Shown here piece by piece: positions 46,060 to 54,823 of a stretch of DNA of 64,000 nucleotides (position 1 is its first letter; each line of letters starts with the position of its first letter). Origin of the DNA: JACPPO01 sp965262505 (lineage in GTDB: Bacteria; Acidobacteriota; Vicinamibacteria; Vicinamibacterales; UBA2999); contig CBDHFM010000030.1 of the NCBI GenBank assembly GCA_965262505.1, forward strand, positions 682,001 through 746,000, given 5' to 3'. Under the pieces are notes generated by a model. That model was not told where the DNA came from. It saw nothing but the letters and a program-made list of their open reading frames with translations, and searched no databases. The position numbers and the translations under genes are program-made.

Positions 46060-46895
46060 GGGAGCTGAAAGGCGTTGAAGACGTACGTCAGGCCGGCGGC
46101 GACCCCAAAACCGGGATCGCGGGTCGTAAGGCCGATGATTACCGCGGCATCGGCCCTGACCGCGCTCACGGTATATCTGCTGCCGAAGCGCAGGGTGCTG
46201 CGTGAATCGGTCCCGGGAGGCGGAGTCCCCGATCGTGTGTTGACGCGCCCGTTGACCTCGCCGACGACTTCGCCAGACTGGCTGATCGCCCGCGCGAACG
46301 AGATGCCGTACGTCAGTACATCATTCTGGCGATCGCCGCGCGTCGGATCGCCGAGAATGCCGAGGCCGACGTTCGTCACGAGGCGAACCGACTCGACAGT
46401 CTTGGCCACCAGGAGGGAGGCAAAGAAGTTCGTGGTGTCAAGCCCGAGCCCGCTCTCGTTGGACGCGTTGGGGAGTTGGGTCGCCAGTCGCAAGGCGGCG
46501 CCGGGGCGCGAGGAGCCTTCCGACATCAAGCGCACCTTCGTGCCGACGACCAGATCTTCAACGCTTGACGTCATGTCGCCGTCCACCGCAAGCATCCCGT
46601 CGAGCGGCGCCGAAAAGCGACGGTTGATCGACAGCCGGTTGTACACTCCGCCGTCGAACTGAAGCTCGGCGATGGAGCTGATGCCTATGCTGACGCCGAC
46701 AACGGGAGCCCGCAGGAGGTGCCCCTCCAGGCCCGACACGGGATACACCGCGTCCCGGACGTAGTCGATGCCCGCCTCTACGAGGACCTGGCCCGCGCCC
46801 ACGGTTTCCGGATCCTCGGTGACGAGCGGGCGTTGCTGCGCCAGCGCGGGCCACGCCAGAAGCAAACAGACCACCGTAATGGCGGCACTCCTCAT
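46056..46895 (-). CDS. outer-membrane beta-barrel-like protein
   Basis: About 279 aa from ATG at 46895, chosen because MRSAAITVVCLLLAWPALAQ is a clean signal peptide; the frame opens further upstream. The mature protein alternates hydrophobic and polar residues (VVGVSIGISSIAELQFDG and similar) and ends in YVFNAFQLP, fitting a transporter/porin-type barrel seen in Acidobacteria. Its stop overlaps the dapF start. Confidence 0.7.
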   Translation of the reverse strand: MRSAAITVVCLLLAWPALAQQRPLVTEDPETVGAGQVLVEAGIDYVRDAVYPVSGLEGHLLRAPVVGVSIGISSIAELQFDGGVYNRLSINRRFSAPLDGMLAVDGDMTSSVEDLVVGTKVRLMSEGSSRPGAALRLATQLPNASNESGLGLDTTNFFASLLVAKTVESVRLVTNVGLGILGDPTRGDRQNDVLTYGISFARAISQSGEVVGEVNGRVNTRSGTPPPGTDSRSTLRFGSRYTVSAVRADAAVIIGLTTRDPGFGVAAGLTYVFNAFQLP

Positions 46896-46993
46896 GGAGC
46901 TGACGAACCGGAGCACGGAGGTACAGCGACCGACCCTCGGTGTCTCGGCGATTCGGTTGTGCGTGGGGGGAAACGCGTTACGCATAGTTGGAC

Positions 46994-47446
46994 TCAGAAC
47001 TGTCGCGCGCTGTCGATCAAGATGGTGATAGGTCCATCGTTCACGAGCTCGACGCGCATCGCGGCCTGGAACTCGTCGGTGGCCACCGGCAGTGGAACTG
47101 CACGCAATTCTCTCACGAGATCCTCGTAGAGCGAACGGGCGTCCTGGGGGCCGGCCGCCGCGTCGAACGACGGCCGTCTTCCCTTCCGCATGTCGCCGTA
47201 CAGCGTGAACTGTGACACGACCAGGACGGCGCCGCCGGCGTCGACGACCGATCGGTCCATGTGTTTCCCGTCCTCGCCCTCAAAGAGACGCGCGTCCCGG
47301 ATCTTGCCGGCCACGTACCGCACGTCGTCCGGACCATCGTCGCGTCCGATGCCGACGAGGACGAGGAGGCCGTGTCCGATCTCGCCCATCACGCGGTCGC
47401 CGACGCGAACGCGCGCCTCGGTCACGTGCTGGACGACGGCTCGCAC
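46994..47446 (-). CDS. dtd: D-aminoacyl-tRNA deacylase
   Basis: 150 aa, full length. VVQHVTEARVRVGDRVMGEI opens it; GGAVLVVSQFTLYGD holds the SQxT substrate motif and LVNDGPITILIDS the cross-subunit Gly-Pro motif. The dimer removes D-amino acids (and Gly from tRNA-Ala). It starts one base after the ttcA stop. Confidence 0.95.
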   Translation of the reverse strand: MRAVVQHVTEARVRVGDRVMGEIGHGLLVLVGIGRDDGPDDVRYVAGKIRDARLFEGEDGKHMDRSVVDAGGAVLVVSQFTLYGDMRKGRRPSFDAAAGPQDARSLYEDLVRELRAVPLPVATDEFQAAMRVELVNDGPITILIDSARQF

Positions 47447-47447
47447 G

Positions 47448-48281
47448 TCAGTGGCGGATGTGAATCAGGGTGTGGGGGGCGCCCTCGTCCTCGAGCTGCA
47501 AGGCTACGCTGTCGCGCAGCTCGCCGCTCGGATTCAGACGCAGGTCGAGCAGGTGTCTCGGCATGATGTTGCCGAGCGCCTTCAGCATCGAGTACTTGAC
47601 GCCGGAATGCTCGCGTTCCAGGTCAAAAATGAGGCGCTTGACGCGTTGTCGCTGCAGGCTCAGGTCCCCGCACGCCGGGCAGCAGCAGCCGATGATGGGC
47701 AGCCCGCACTGCTTGGCGTAGAGCCGTGCCTCTTCCTCGCTCACGTAGACGAGCGGTCGAATCACGACCTGCTCGCCGTTGTCGGAGACGAGCCGAGCCG
47801 GCATCGCCTTGAGCGCTCCCGAGAAAAACAGGTTCAGCAGGAGCGTCTCGATGAAGTCGTCCAGGTGGTGGCCGAGCGCAATCTTGGTCGCGCCAACCTC
47901 GCTGGCGATTCGGTACAAGACGCCTCGCCGCAAGCGCGCGCACAGCGAACAGGGTGTGGCGTTGACTTCGAGGACATCGTCCATGATCTGGCCGATCGAC
48001 GTGTGTTCGATCCGGTACTCCCAGCCGCGTTCGCGGCAGGTGCTCGCAATGACGTCGTGCTTGAAGTCGTCGTAGCCGGAGTCGACGGTGACCGCGATCA
48101 GCGAGAAATCGATAGGGGCCCGCCGCCGCAACTGGTCGAGCGTCTGCATCAGCGCCCAGCTGTCCTTGCCGCCAGACAGGCCGACCATGACGCGGTCGCC
48201 GTCCTCTATGAGGTTGAAGTCGACGATGGCCCTGGTGGTCTTCTTGGCGATCCGGGTTTCGAGGGGGCTCTGGTACGCCAT
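47448..48281 (-). CDS. ttcA: tRNA 2-thiocytidine biosynthesis protein TtcA-type
   Basis: 277 aa. MVGLSGGKDSWALMQ has the PP-loop SGGKDS; CSLCARLRRGVLYRIASEVG has the CxxC pair and LGHHLDDFIETLLLNLFFSG follows. These are the marks of the TtcA/TtuA class, which binds a [4Fe-4S] cluster and thiolates tRNA cytidine 32. An extra CCPACGD near the C-terminus fits TtcA. Confidence 0.9.
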   Translation of the reverse strand: MAYQSPLETRIAKKTTRAIVDFNLIEDGDRVMVGLSGGKDSWALMQTLDQLRRRAPIDFSLIAVTVDSGYDDFKHDVIASTCRERGWEYRIEHTSIGQIMDDVLEVNATPCSLCARLRRGVLYRIASEVGATKIALGHHLDDFIETLLLNLFFSGALKAMPARLVSDNGEQVVIRPLVYVSEEEARLYAKQCGLPIIGCCCPACGDLSLQRQRVKRLIFDLEREHSGVKYSMLKALGNIMPRHLLDLRLNPSGELRDSVALQLEDEGAPHTLIHIRH

Positions 48282-48379
48282 CGCTACGAGTTTAACCCGG
48301 AGGTATCCCTACGGTTACGTCGTCCATCCGGGAGCGCCGGAACGATTCCATCGGTCGGTGGCGCGACGCGAGGCACGCG

Positions 48380-48967
48380 TTACGCTCGGCGACGTGCGAG
48401 CCACCACCAGCCGACCGCGCTGATGACAATGAAGCCGACGAGCACCAGGGCGACATCGCGGCCGCGCGTACGCATGAGTTCGAGGGCGAGGTCACCGTAC
48501 AAAATGGAGAGCAGGCCGAGCACGATGTATCGCGCCCCGCGCGCCACCGCGATCGCCGCCACGAATTTCACGGGGGGCACCTCCGCGACGCCCGCCATCA
48601 GCACGAATAGCTTGAACGGCGCCGGCGGCGGCAGCAGGGCAGGCACCATCAACGCCAGGAGACCGTGGCGCCTGTACAGTGCCAGCGCGCGATCGGCGTG
48701 ACCGGCGCGGAGCCGTTTTTTCAGGAACGCGTCGCCGCCCTTTTGTGCGAGGTAATAGATGACGTAGCAGCCCGCAACCGACCCGAGCGTGGCAATCGCC
48801 GCGTAGTACGGCATCCACGCCTTGTGCTGTGTGACCATCAATACGACGAGGATGTCGTTGATTTGCGGGAGCGAGACGAAGGAGGAATCCAGAAACGTGA
48901 CGGCGAAGAGGCCAGGCCCGCCGATGGCCAATGCGAGGCCGTAGATCCAGGTGACGAAGGACTTCAT
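48380..48967 (-). CDS. VTT-domain (DedA/YqaA-like) membrane protein
   Basis: 195 aa with four to five hydrophobic spans. LDSSFVSLPQINDILVVLMV near 27-46 and GSVAGCYVIYYLAQKGGDAF then FVAAIAVARGARYIVLG match the SNARE-associated/VTT family (YqaA branch). Members move lipids or help envelope homeostasis; the substrate is not evident. Confidence 0.85.
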   Translation of the reverse strand: MKSFVTWIYGLALAIGGPGLFAVTFLDSSFVSLPQINDILVVLMVTQHKAWMPYYAAIATLGSVAGCYVIYYLAQKGGDAFLKKRLRAGHADRALALYRRHGLLALMVPALLPPPAPFKLFVLMAGVAEVPPVKFVAAIAVARGARYIVLGLLSILYGDLALELMRTRGRDVALVLVGFIVISAVGWWWLARRRA

Positions 48968-48995
48968 CGGCGGTCAGCGACTGGCGCGTCTTCGT

Positions 48996-49817
48996 TCACG
49001 CGTCAGTGCGTCCATGAGTGCGGACGGCCCGGCACTCCCGAATGACGGTCAGCATTTCATTGTGAATCCGGCCGTTCGAGGCGACAAGATGTGCGGCTGC
49101 GGTTTCAAAAGGTGCCCCGTCCGTGCCGGTGATGCGGCCGCTCGCCTCCTCGAGGATCAATGCCCCGGCGCAGACGTCCCACGGCTTGAGGTGCTGCTCC
49201 CAGAACCCCTCGAAACGGCCGGCCGCCACGTAGCACAGGTCGAGTGCGGCCGATCCCAGACGGCGCACCGCTCGCGCGCGTCCGAGGAAGGCGCCGAACA
49301 TCTCGACGAGATCGCCGGCGTGTCGATGCACGTCGTACGGGAAGCCGGTGACCAGCAGCGAATCGATCAGCGCCGGCGTATTCGAGACCACCATCCGCTT
49401 TCCATTCAGGAAGGCGCCCCCGCCGCGCTCGGCCGTAAACAGCTCCCGCCGCGTCGGATCGTAGACGGCGCCGACGTCCGTTCGGCCGTCGATCTCGAGT
49501 CCGAGCGACGAGCAGAAGATCGGCAGGCCATGGGCGTAGTTCGTGGTGCCGTCGAGGGGATCGAACACCCAGCGCCACCGCGAACCCTGAGCCGCCGCCG
49601 ATCGGGCACCGAGCTCTTCCGCCAGGATGTCGTGGTCCGGGAAACGCTCCGCGATCACCGCGCGGCACATGCGTTCGCACTCGAAGTCCACCTCGGTGAC
49701 GAGGTCGTTCTCGGCCTTCTTCGAGACACGGAAGCCGGACTCGCGTCGCTCGAGCTGAATCTCTCCAGCGCGTGTGACGATCTCGATGGCTGTGGCGAGA
49801 AAGACGGGATCCGGCAA
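48996..49817 (-). CDS. inositol-monophosphatase family phosphatase
   Basis: 273 aa. FDPLDGTTNYAHGLPIF is the metal-binding DPLDGTTNF motif and KPWDVCAGALILEEASGRIT the second WD(x)AAG-like motif, here with Cys for the first Ala. It may act on inositol phosphate, PAP or NADP. It lies seven bases after the anti-sigma-type ATPase. Confidence 0.93.
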   Translation of the reverse strand: MPDPVFLATAIEIVTRAGEIQLERRESGFRVSKKAENDLVTEVDFECERMCRAVIAERFPDHDILAEELGARSAAAQGSRWRWVFDPLDGTTNYAHGLPIFCSSLGLEIDGRTDVGAVYDPTRRELFTAERGGGAFLNGKRMVVSNTPALIDSLLVTGFPYDVHRHAGDLVEMFGAFLGRARAVRRLGSAALDLCYVAAGRFEGFWEQHLKPWDVCAGALILEEASGRITGTDGAPFETAAAHLVASNGRIHNEMLTVIRECRAVRTHGRTDA

Positions 49818-49824
49818 CTAGTTG

Positions 49825-50265
49825 CTAGGCCTGCTGAGGCTGGGCGCGTTTGACCATCACGATTTCCATTCCGCCCTCTGGCGCACGCCGGAACACCAGG
49901 TCGTCCATGAAGCTACGGATGAGGAAGATGCCTCGCCCGCCTGACTTGAGGATATTCTCGGGCGCCCTGCAATCGGGTAGGTCGGCGGGGTCGAATCCGA
50001 CCCCTTCATCCCGCACGCGGATCGCAACGCCAGGGCTGCCGTCGTCGAGGGGCGTGAACTCGATGTGTACTCGCTTGTCGGTGTCGTTCTGGTTGCCGTG
50101 CGTAATCGCGTTGATAACGGACTCTCTGACAGCGACCTTGATCCAATGCAGCGCGTCATCGTCGAGCCCCGCAGAGCGGCCGATGTGATCGCTGACCGCC
50201 TGGACAAGGTCGAGCATGTCAAGGGAGCTGCGGACGTCGAGGCGAACCGAACTGCCGTTGGTCAT
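49825..50265 (-). CDS. RsbW/SpoIIAB-like ATP-binding regulator
   Basis: 146 aa, a stand-alone GHKL ATPase: VINAITHGNQNDTDK is the N box, VRDEGVGFDPADLPD the G1 box and GGRGIFLIRSFMDDL the G2 box. Such proteins phosphorylate anti-anti-sigma factors and hold sigma factors. No partner STAS or sigma gene is near. First gene of a seven-gene minus-strand run. Confidence 0.9.
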   Translation of the reverse strand: MTNGSSVRLDVRSSLDMLDLVQAVSDHIGRSAGLDDDALHWIKVAVRESVINAITHGNQNDTDKRVHIEFTPLDDGSPGVAIRVRDEGVGFDPADLPDCRAPENILKSGGRGIFLIRSFMDDLVFRRAPEGGMEIVMVKRAQPQQA

Positions 50266-50397
50266 CGGCTACTGGGATTACTAATTATAGGACGGGCCGC
50301 GGCAAAGTTCGCAACGTGCTAGGCGTGTAACGCAGGAAGTGTGCAACGGCAGATCGGGGCTGATGTGTTGGTAGTCGGGAGTTGTTATAGTCGTTCC

Positions 50398-51705
50398 ATG
50401 TCGACGGAGACCGTGATGGTGCAGCCGGCCCAGTGCGTGCGCGGGCGTGTGCGCCCGCCCGGTGACAAGTCGATCTCGCACCGGTACGCGATGCTGGCGG
50501 CCATTGCCGACGGGGCCTCGACGCTCCACGGCTACTCCACAGGCGCTGATTGTGCTGCCACGCTCCGGTGTCTTCGTGGCCTCGGCGTGCAGATGCACGA
50601 AGCCGGTCGTGATTCGGTCGCAGGCGTAGAGATGCTGATTACCGGACTCGGCATCCGCGGTTTGATCGCGCCGGCTGACGTGCTGGACGCCGGTAATTCC
50701 GGCAGTACCATACGCATGCTGGCCGGCATCCTTGCCGCACATCCGTTCCGGGCCTCCATCACAGGCGACGACTCCCTGCGTCGGCGTCCCATGCGTCGCA
50801 TCATCGGCCCGCTCGAACGGATGGGCGCGCGGTTTGCCTCGGTTGAGGACCGTCCCCCGCTGACGATCGAAGGCGCCTCGCACCTGACCGCCATCGACTT
50901 CGAGCCCGAGGTGCCGAGCGCTCAAGTGAAGAGCGCCGTGCTGCTGGCCGGTCTGCACGCCGACGGCGTCACGCGCGTCCACGAGCCACTTCCGACTAGA
51001 GACCACACGGAGCGCGCGCTGCGGGCGTTTGGCGCAGACGTGGAGCCCGCCGGTCGGGGCGTGTCTATCGTCGGGGGTCAGCGGCTTCACGCGCGCGAGC
51101 TCGTCGTGCCAGGAGATCTTTCATCCGCCGCATTCTGGATGGTCGCCGCGGCGGCGTTGCCAGGGTCCCAGGTCACCATCGAGCACGTCGGGCTCAATCC
51201 GACGCGTGCCGGCATGCTCGACATCCTGCGACGCCTCGGCGCGTCCATAGACGTGGAGGAAACCACATCGGGTGACGCCGGCGAACCGATGGGCACGATC
51301 GTGGTACGCCATCGCGCTCTGCTCGACACGCACATCGCGCCGCACGAAGTACCCGGCGTCATCGACGAGCTGCCGGCGCTGGCGGCGCTCGCCACGCACG
51401 GCGGTGGGTTGTCGGTGACCGGGGCCGGAGAACTACGCGTCAAGGAGAGCGATCGCATTTCAGCCCTGGCCGACGGGCTCCGCCGCATGGGCGCCGACAT
51501 CGAGGAGCGGCCGGATGGATTTCAGATCCGCGCGACACGCCAGCTGCGCGGCGGCGAGGTGGATGCTCACGACGATCACCGCCTGGTCATGGCGTTTGCC
51601 ATCGCGGCGCTCGGCGCTTCCGGGCCGACCATCATCCACGACGCGGAGGCCGCCGCGGTGTCGTACCCCGAGTTTTTCTCCGTTCTCGAATCGCTGTGCG
51701 CGTGA
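50398..51705 (+). CDS. aroA: 3-phosphoshikimate 1-carboxyvinyltransferase (EPSP synthase)
   Basis: 435 aa. PPGDKSISHRYAML is the phosphate-binding motif near the N-terminus, DAGNSGSTIRMLAG the PEP-binding stretch and LRVKESDRISALADGLRRMG the second signature. It joins shikimate 3-phosphate and PEP in the shikimate pathway. The GTG start of aroK overlaps its TGA stop. Confidence 0.97.
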   Translation: MSTETVMVQPAQCVRGRVRPPGDKSISHRYAMLAAIADGASTLHGYSTGADCAATLRCLRGLGVQMHEAGRDSVAGVEMLITGLGIRGLIAPADVLDAGNSGSTIRMLAGILAAHPFRASITGDDSLRRRPMRRIIGPLERMGARFASVEDRPPLTIEGASHLTAIDFEPEVPSAQVKSAVLLAGLHADGVTRVHEPLPTRDHTERALRAFGADVEPAGRGVSIVGGQRLHARELVVPGDLSSAAFWMVAAAALPGSQVTIEHVGLNPTRAGMLDILRRLGASIDVEETTSGDAGEPMGTIVVRHRALLDTHIAPHEVPGVIDELPALAALATHGGGLSVTGAGELRVKESDRISALADGLRRMGADIEERPDGFQIRATRQLRGGEVDAHDDHRLVMAFAIAALGASGPTIIHDAEAAAVSYPEFFSVLESLCA

Positions 51706-52199
51706 GGGCTGACAAGTTGTATCTTGTGGGCTTCATGAGCGCCGGCAAGACCACGGTCGCGACGATGTTGGGACGCCGGATCGGGTGGCGCGCTGAGGAC
51801 GTGGACGAGCGCATTGAGGCGCGCGAGCGACGCAGCGTTTCCGCGATCTTCGTTCAGGAGGGCGAGGGATATTTCCGACAGATTGAGCGCGAGGTGCTCC
51901 GCGAGCTGTTGCCCCAACGCGACGTGATTGTCGCGACGGGCGGCGGCACCTTTGTCGATCCAGACAATCGTGCGTTGATGTTGAGCGACGGTGCGGTAGC
52001 GTGGCTGGATTTGCCGCTCAGCCGGGTCATCGAGCGCATCCCGTCCGACGGCCGCCGACCGCTCGCCGCCGACCTGATCCAGATGGACCAGCTGTACCTG
52101 CGCCGTCGGGTTGCCTACGCCGACGCGCATGTCAGGATTGACGCGGGCACACCGGTTGACGAGGTCGTCGAGCGGCTCCTCGAGTGGATCGGCTATTAG
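51696..52199 (+). CDS. aroK: shikimate kinase
   Basis: 167 aa from GTG at 51696, or 165 from GTG at 51702, which overlaps the aroA stop as GTGA. LVGFMSAGKTTVATMLG is the P-loop, DVDERIE the shikimate-binding Asp, VATGGGTFVD the GGG motif and DGRRPLA the lid Arg. Its TAG stop is made at the junction with ISAzo13 copy 2, so the present C-terminus may be slightly altered. No aroB follows. Confidence 0.95.
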   Translation: MRVRADKLYLVGFMSAGKTTVATMLGRRIGWRAEDVDERIEARERRSVSAIFVQEGEGYFRQIEREVLRELLPQRDVIVATGGGTFVDPDNRALMLSDGAVAWLDLPLSRVIERIPSDGRRPLAADLIQMDQLYLRRRVAYADAHVRIDAGTPVDEVVERLLEWIGY

Positions 52200-53504
52200 G
52201 GCTTGTCAGACAATTACTGACTTTTGTGTTCTCGGAGCAGCGGGATGGATCGTGTAGTTCCAGTCGCCGTGAAAGCGATGCCGCTCGAGGCGTACCGTCG
52301 CCAGCTGCGCATCGGTGACGGTGATGCCACCCGGGTATGGGCCGCGGTCGAGTTCCGACCGAACGCGGAGTCCGGACCGACTGTGCGTCGAGCCAATGAG
52401 GCTCACGATCGTGGCCAAGTCGACGAGTGGGGTGCCGCGCCAATTCATCGCGATGTGCGAGAACACCCGATGCTCGATCTTGTTCCACTTGCTCGTACCC
52501 GGCGGAAAGTGACAGACCGTGATCGCCAAGCCCGTCCGATTGGCCAGACGCGGCAGTTCCCACTTCCACAACCGGAGGCGCGCCCCGTTGCTCCCGCCTG
52601 CATCCGCCGTGATCAACAGCGACTGGGCTTGTCGATACGCCGGGCGACCCATGTGCTGCCACCAACGCTGGATCGACCGTACCGCGAAGCTCGCGGTGTC
52701 GTGATCGATCCCGACACGCACCCAGCCTTCGTTGCGATGCAGATCGTAGATGCCATACGGAATGGCCTTCCCGCCCGTGGTGGCGGTGGCCGGGATCACG
52801 AAGTCGTGGACCTGTACCCGCTGCGGCGTCTTCGCCGGGCGCCAGGTGCGGCCCGCGTTCTTGAACGCGCCGATCAGCTCCTTCTTCTTGGTGTCCACCG
52901 AAATCGTCGGCTGCTGTTGCCGTTGCGCGCGTCGCACGCGCCGGGCGATGTACCGAAACTGCGCGTCCCGATCGACATGCTGGCGGCCCTCACGAGTCTT
53001 GGCGTTGCCCTGCAGGCTGTAGCCCAGTCCGTGCAACAACTCGGCGACCACCGTGTGGCTGACGCGGTGGCCCAGACCGTCGAGCGCCACCGCCAACGTC
53101 CGTGCGCTCTGGCACGTCCACCGCAGCGGCGAGTCGGGATCGCCGGGGGCGGTCGGCTCAACCAACGCATCCAAATCGCGCAGCAGCGTCGCGTCGAGAT
53201 CGATCGCGCGCTTGCGGCCGCCGCCCGCCCTTCGCGTCCGGCCGCCCGCGAGCGGCTCGTCCGCCGTCAATTCACGCAAACCGCGCTGGATGGTCGATGT
53301 CGCGATACCCGTGGCTCGGGCGACCAGCGCCGTGCCGCCATAACCGATCGCCTCGGCCTCAGTCGCCGCCCACACCCGGCGCGATCGCTCCGTGAGCACG
53401 GGCGCCAGCGCTGCATGCTTTGCCCGCAGGGTGGCCACCTCCACGGGCGCAGCGTACTACTCGCCGATCAACAGTACAAGCAGTTATTTCCTTACAGGCT
53501 CTTA
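52198..53504 (-). mobile_element. ISAzo13-family insertion sequence, copy 2
   Basis: Same length and ends as copy 1 at 28054-29360, with only a few base changes seen. As with copy 1, it lies against the stop codon of a plus-strand gene (aroK) with its transposase on the minus strand. The two copies, 24 kb apart in the same orientation, could recombine and delete everything between. Confidence 0.93.
52206..53444 (-). CDS. ISAzo13-family transposase, copy 2
   Basis: 412 aa, identical to copy 1 except KKKELI for KKKELV and RTGLAITV for RTGLVITV. All three DDE acid motifs are intact. See copy 1 for motifs. Confidence 0.93.
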   Translation of the reverse strand: MEVATLRAKHAALAPVLTERSRRVWAATEAEAIGYGGTALVARATGIATSTIQRGLRELTADEPLAGGRTRRAGGGRKRAIDLDATLLRDLDALVEPTAPGDPDSPLRWTCQSARTLAVALDGLGHRVSHTVVAELLHGLGYSLQGNAKTREGRQHVDRDAQFRYIARRVRRAQRQQQPTISVDTKKKELIGAFKNAGRTWRPAKTPQRVQVHDFVIPATATTGGKAIPYGIYDLHRNEGWVRVGIDHDTASFAVRSIQRWWQHMGRPAYRQAQSLLITADAGGSNGARLRLWKWELPRLANRTGLAITVCHFPPGTSKWNKIEHRVFSHIAMNWRGTPLVDLATIVSLIGSTHSRSGLRVRSELDRGPYPGGITVTDAQLATVRLERHRFHGDWNYTIHPAAPRTQKSVIV

Positions 53505-53532
53505 GGGCCGACCTGAAGGTTGACCCCTGCCT

Positions 53533-54309
53533 ATGCGCTATCTCGTCATTAGTGACATCCACGGAAATCTCGAGGCGCTCGAGGCCACGCTCCGCGCTGC
53601 TGGCAGCTACGACCGTGTCCTCGTGCTCGGCGACCTCGTCGGCTACGGCGCCGATCCGAACGCGGTGATCGATTGCGTCCGGGCGCTGCCGATCTCCGAG
53701 ATCATCCGCGGCAATCACGACAAGGTCGCCGCAGGCGTGGAGGGGATCGAAGGCTTCAACCACATCGCCCGACGGGCGATCGAATGGACCGCCGCGGCTC
53801 TCACCGCGGAGAATCGCACGTGGCTGGCCGCGCTTCGGCAGGGGCCGGTGTTGGTCGACGACCTGACCGAGATGTGCCACGGCACGCCCTATGACGAGGA
53901 CGTGTACGTGTTCGATGATGCAGACGCGCTGCGCGCGCTGCAGACCGCGCGACGGCCGCTCTGTCTGTTCGGCCACACGCACGTGTCGGCCGTCTTCACG
54001 TTCGTGGAACAGCGGTCAGCCGCCGGCCAGATCTGGTCGCGCGCCGACCGGGGAGTCGCCAACACGGCCCCAATGGACGGCTCCTTGTTCCGCCTCGATC
54101 TCGATGATCAGTCGCAGTACCTGGTGAACTGTGGGGCTGTCGGTCAGCCGCGCGACGGTGATCCGAGGGCCGCATATGGGTTGCTCGACACCGACGCTCG
54201 CTCGCTGACGATCATGCGGACGGAGTACGATATTGCTGCTGCGCAGGCGAAGATCGCCGCGGCCGGACTACCGGAAGTGCTCAAGTGGCGGCTTGCGGCG
54301 GGACGGTGA
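53533..54309 (+). CDS. metallophosphoesterase (YfcE/ApaH-like)
   Basis: 258 aa. SDIHGNLEALEATL, GDLVGYGADPNAVID, IRGNHDKVAAG and FGHTHVSAVF are the four metal-binding motifs of calcineurin-like phosphoesterases in order. Probably cytosolic; the substrate is unknown. It lies just behind ISAzo13 copy 2, so its former upstream context with aroK has been split. Confidence 0.92.
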   Translation: MRYLVISDIHGNLEALEATLRAAGSYDRVLVLGDLVGYGADPNAVIDCVRALPISEIIRGNHDKVAAGVEGIEGFNHIARRAIEWTAAALTAENRTWLAALRQGPVLVDDLTEMCHGTPYDEDVYVFDDADALRALQTARRPLCLFGHTHVSAVFTFVEQRSAAGQIWSRADRGVANTAPMDGSLFRLDLDDQSQYLVNCGAVGQPRDGDPRAAYGLLDTDARSLTIMRTEYDIAAAQAKIAAAGLPEVLKWRLAAGR

Positions 54310-54340
54310 GGCTCGGCTCCAGCTCGACTCGGACTTGAAG

Positions 54341-54496
54341 TTAGGCGTTGGGCGTGGGGTCCCGTGGCCTCGGACTTGATTTGCGCAACTGCGCGGCGTA
54401 CGCATCGGCCGCCGCGCGGGATCCCAGGATCCACCCGATCACCACCCCCAGAATCAGCAGGCCAGGGATGTAGAGGAAGTGAGCGGCGGTCGGCAT
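54341..54496 (-). CDS. 51-aa membrane protein at the end of the ccm operon
   Basis: Small gene: ATG at 54496 overlaps the stop of the CcmD-like gene (ATGA), stop TAA at 54341. It begins MPTAAHFLYIPGLLILGVV and continues with a helix ending IGWILGSRAA, then a basic, Pro-rich tail (LRKSSPRPRDPTP). One membrane span with a short cytoplasmic tail is predicted by eye. The overlap and conserved-looking topology support it. It might be a second CcmD-like piece; I recognise no family. Confidence 0.6.
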   Translation of the reverse strand: MPTAAHFLYIPGLLILGVVIGWILGSRAAADAYAAQLRKSSPRPRDPTPNA

Positions 54497-54819
54497 CAGG
54501 TGCGCCCGCTGCGCTTCAGGTCTGACTCGAGCCGATCCAGGTCTCGCTGCACCTCGCCAAGGCGTCGCGCCACTGACAGCACGTACGCAAACAACGCCAG
54601 CACGACGAAAGCATACGCCGCCACCAGCAGCGGCGCCGCCGGCAACTGGTCCTGCGGAGGCAGTTCGTCAATCGGCACGAACTCGTCCTGCGGTTGCGGT
54701 TGCTGCGCGTGAACGGCCCCTCCCGCTGACCAGTACACGGCCGGACCGTCGGGGCGGTACCCACCCATCACGCCGAGCATCCACATCATGAATACGGTAA
54801 CGACAGCACGTTTCGTCAT
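54496..54819 (-). CDS. ccmD: CcmD-family protein
   Basis: 107 aa from ATG at 54819. An N-terminal signal-like helix is followed by FVPIDELPPQDQLPAAP, one membrane span (LLVAAYAFVVLALFAYVLSV) and a charged coiled tail (RRLGEVQRDLDRLESDLKR). This is the acidobacterial CcmD form, longer than the 50-70 aa proteobacterial one. CcmD holds CcmABC and haem-CcmE together. Confidence 0.75.
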   Translation of the reverse strand: MTKRAVVTVFMMWMLGVMGGYRPDGPAVYWSAGGAVHAQQPQPQDEFVPIDELPPQDQLPAAPLLVAAYAFVVLALFAYVLSVARRLGEVQRDLDRLESDLKRSGRT

Positions 54820-54823
54820 CAGG

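Noticed and set aside
54310..54340. Overlap of a 96-codon minus frame (54144-54434) with the phosphoesterase gene end
   Set aside because: Shadow of the phosphoesterase; the real short gene here is the 51-aa frame in another phase.
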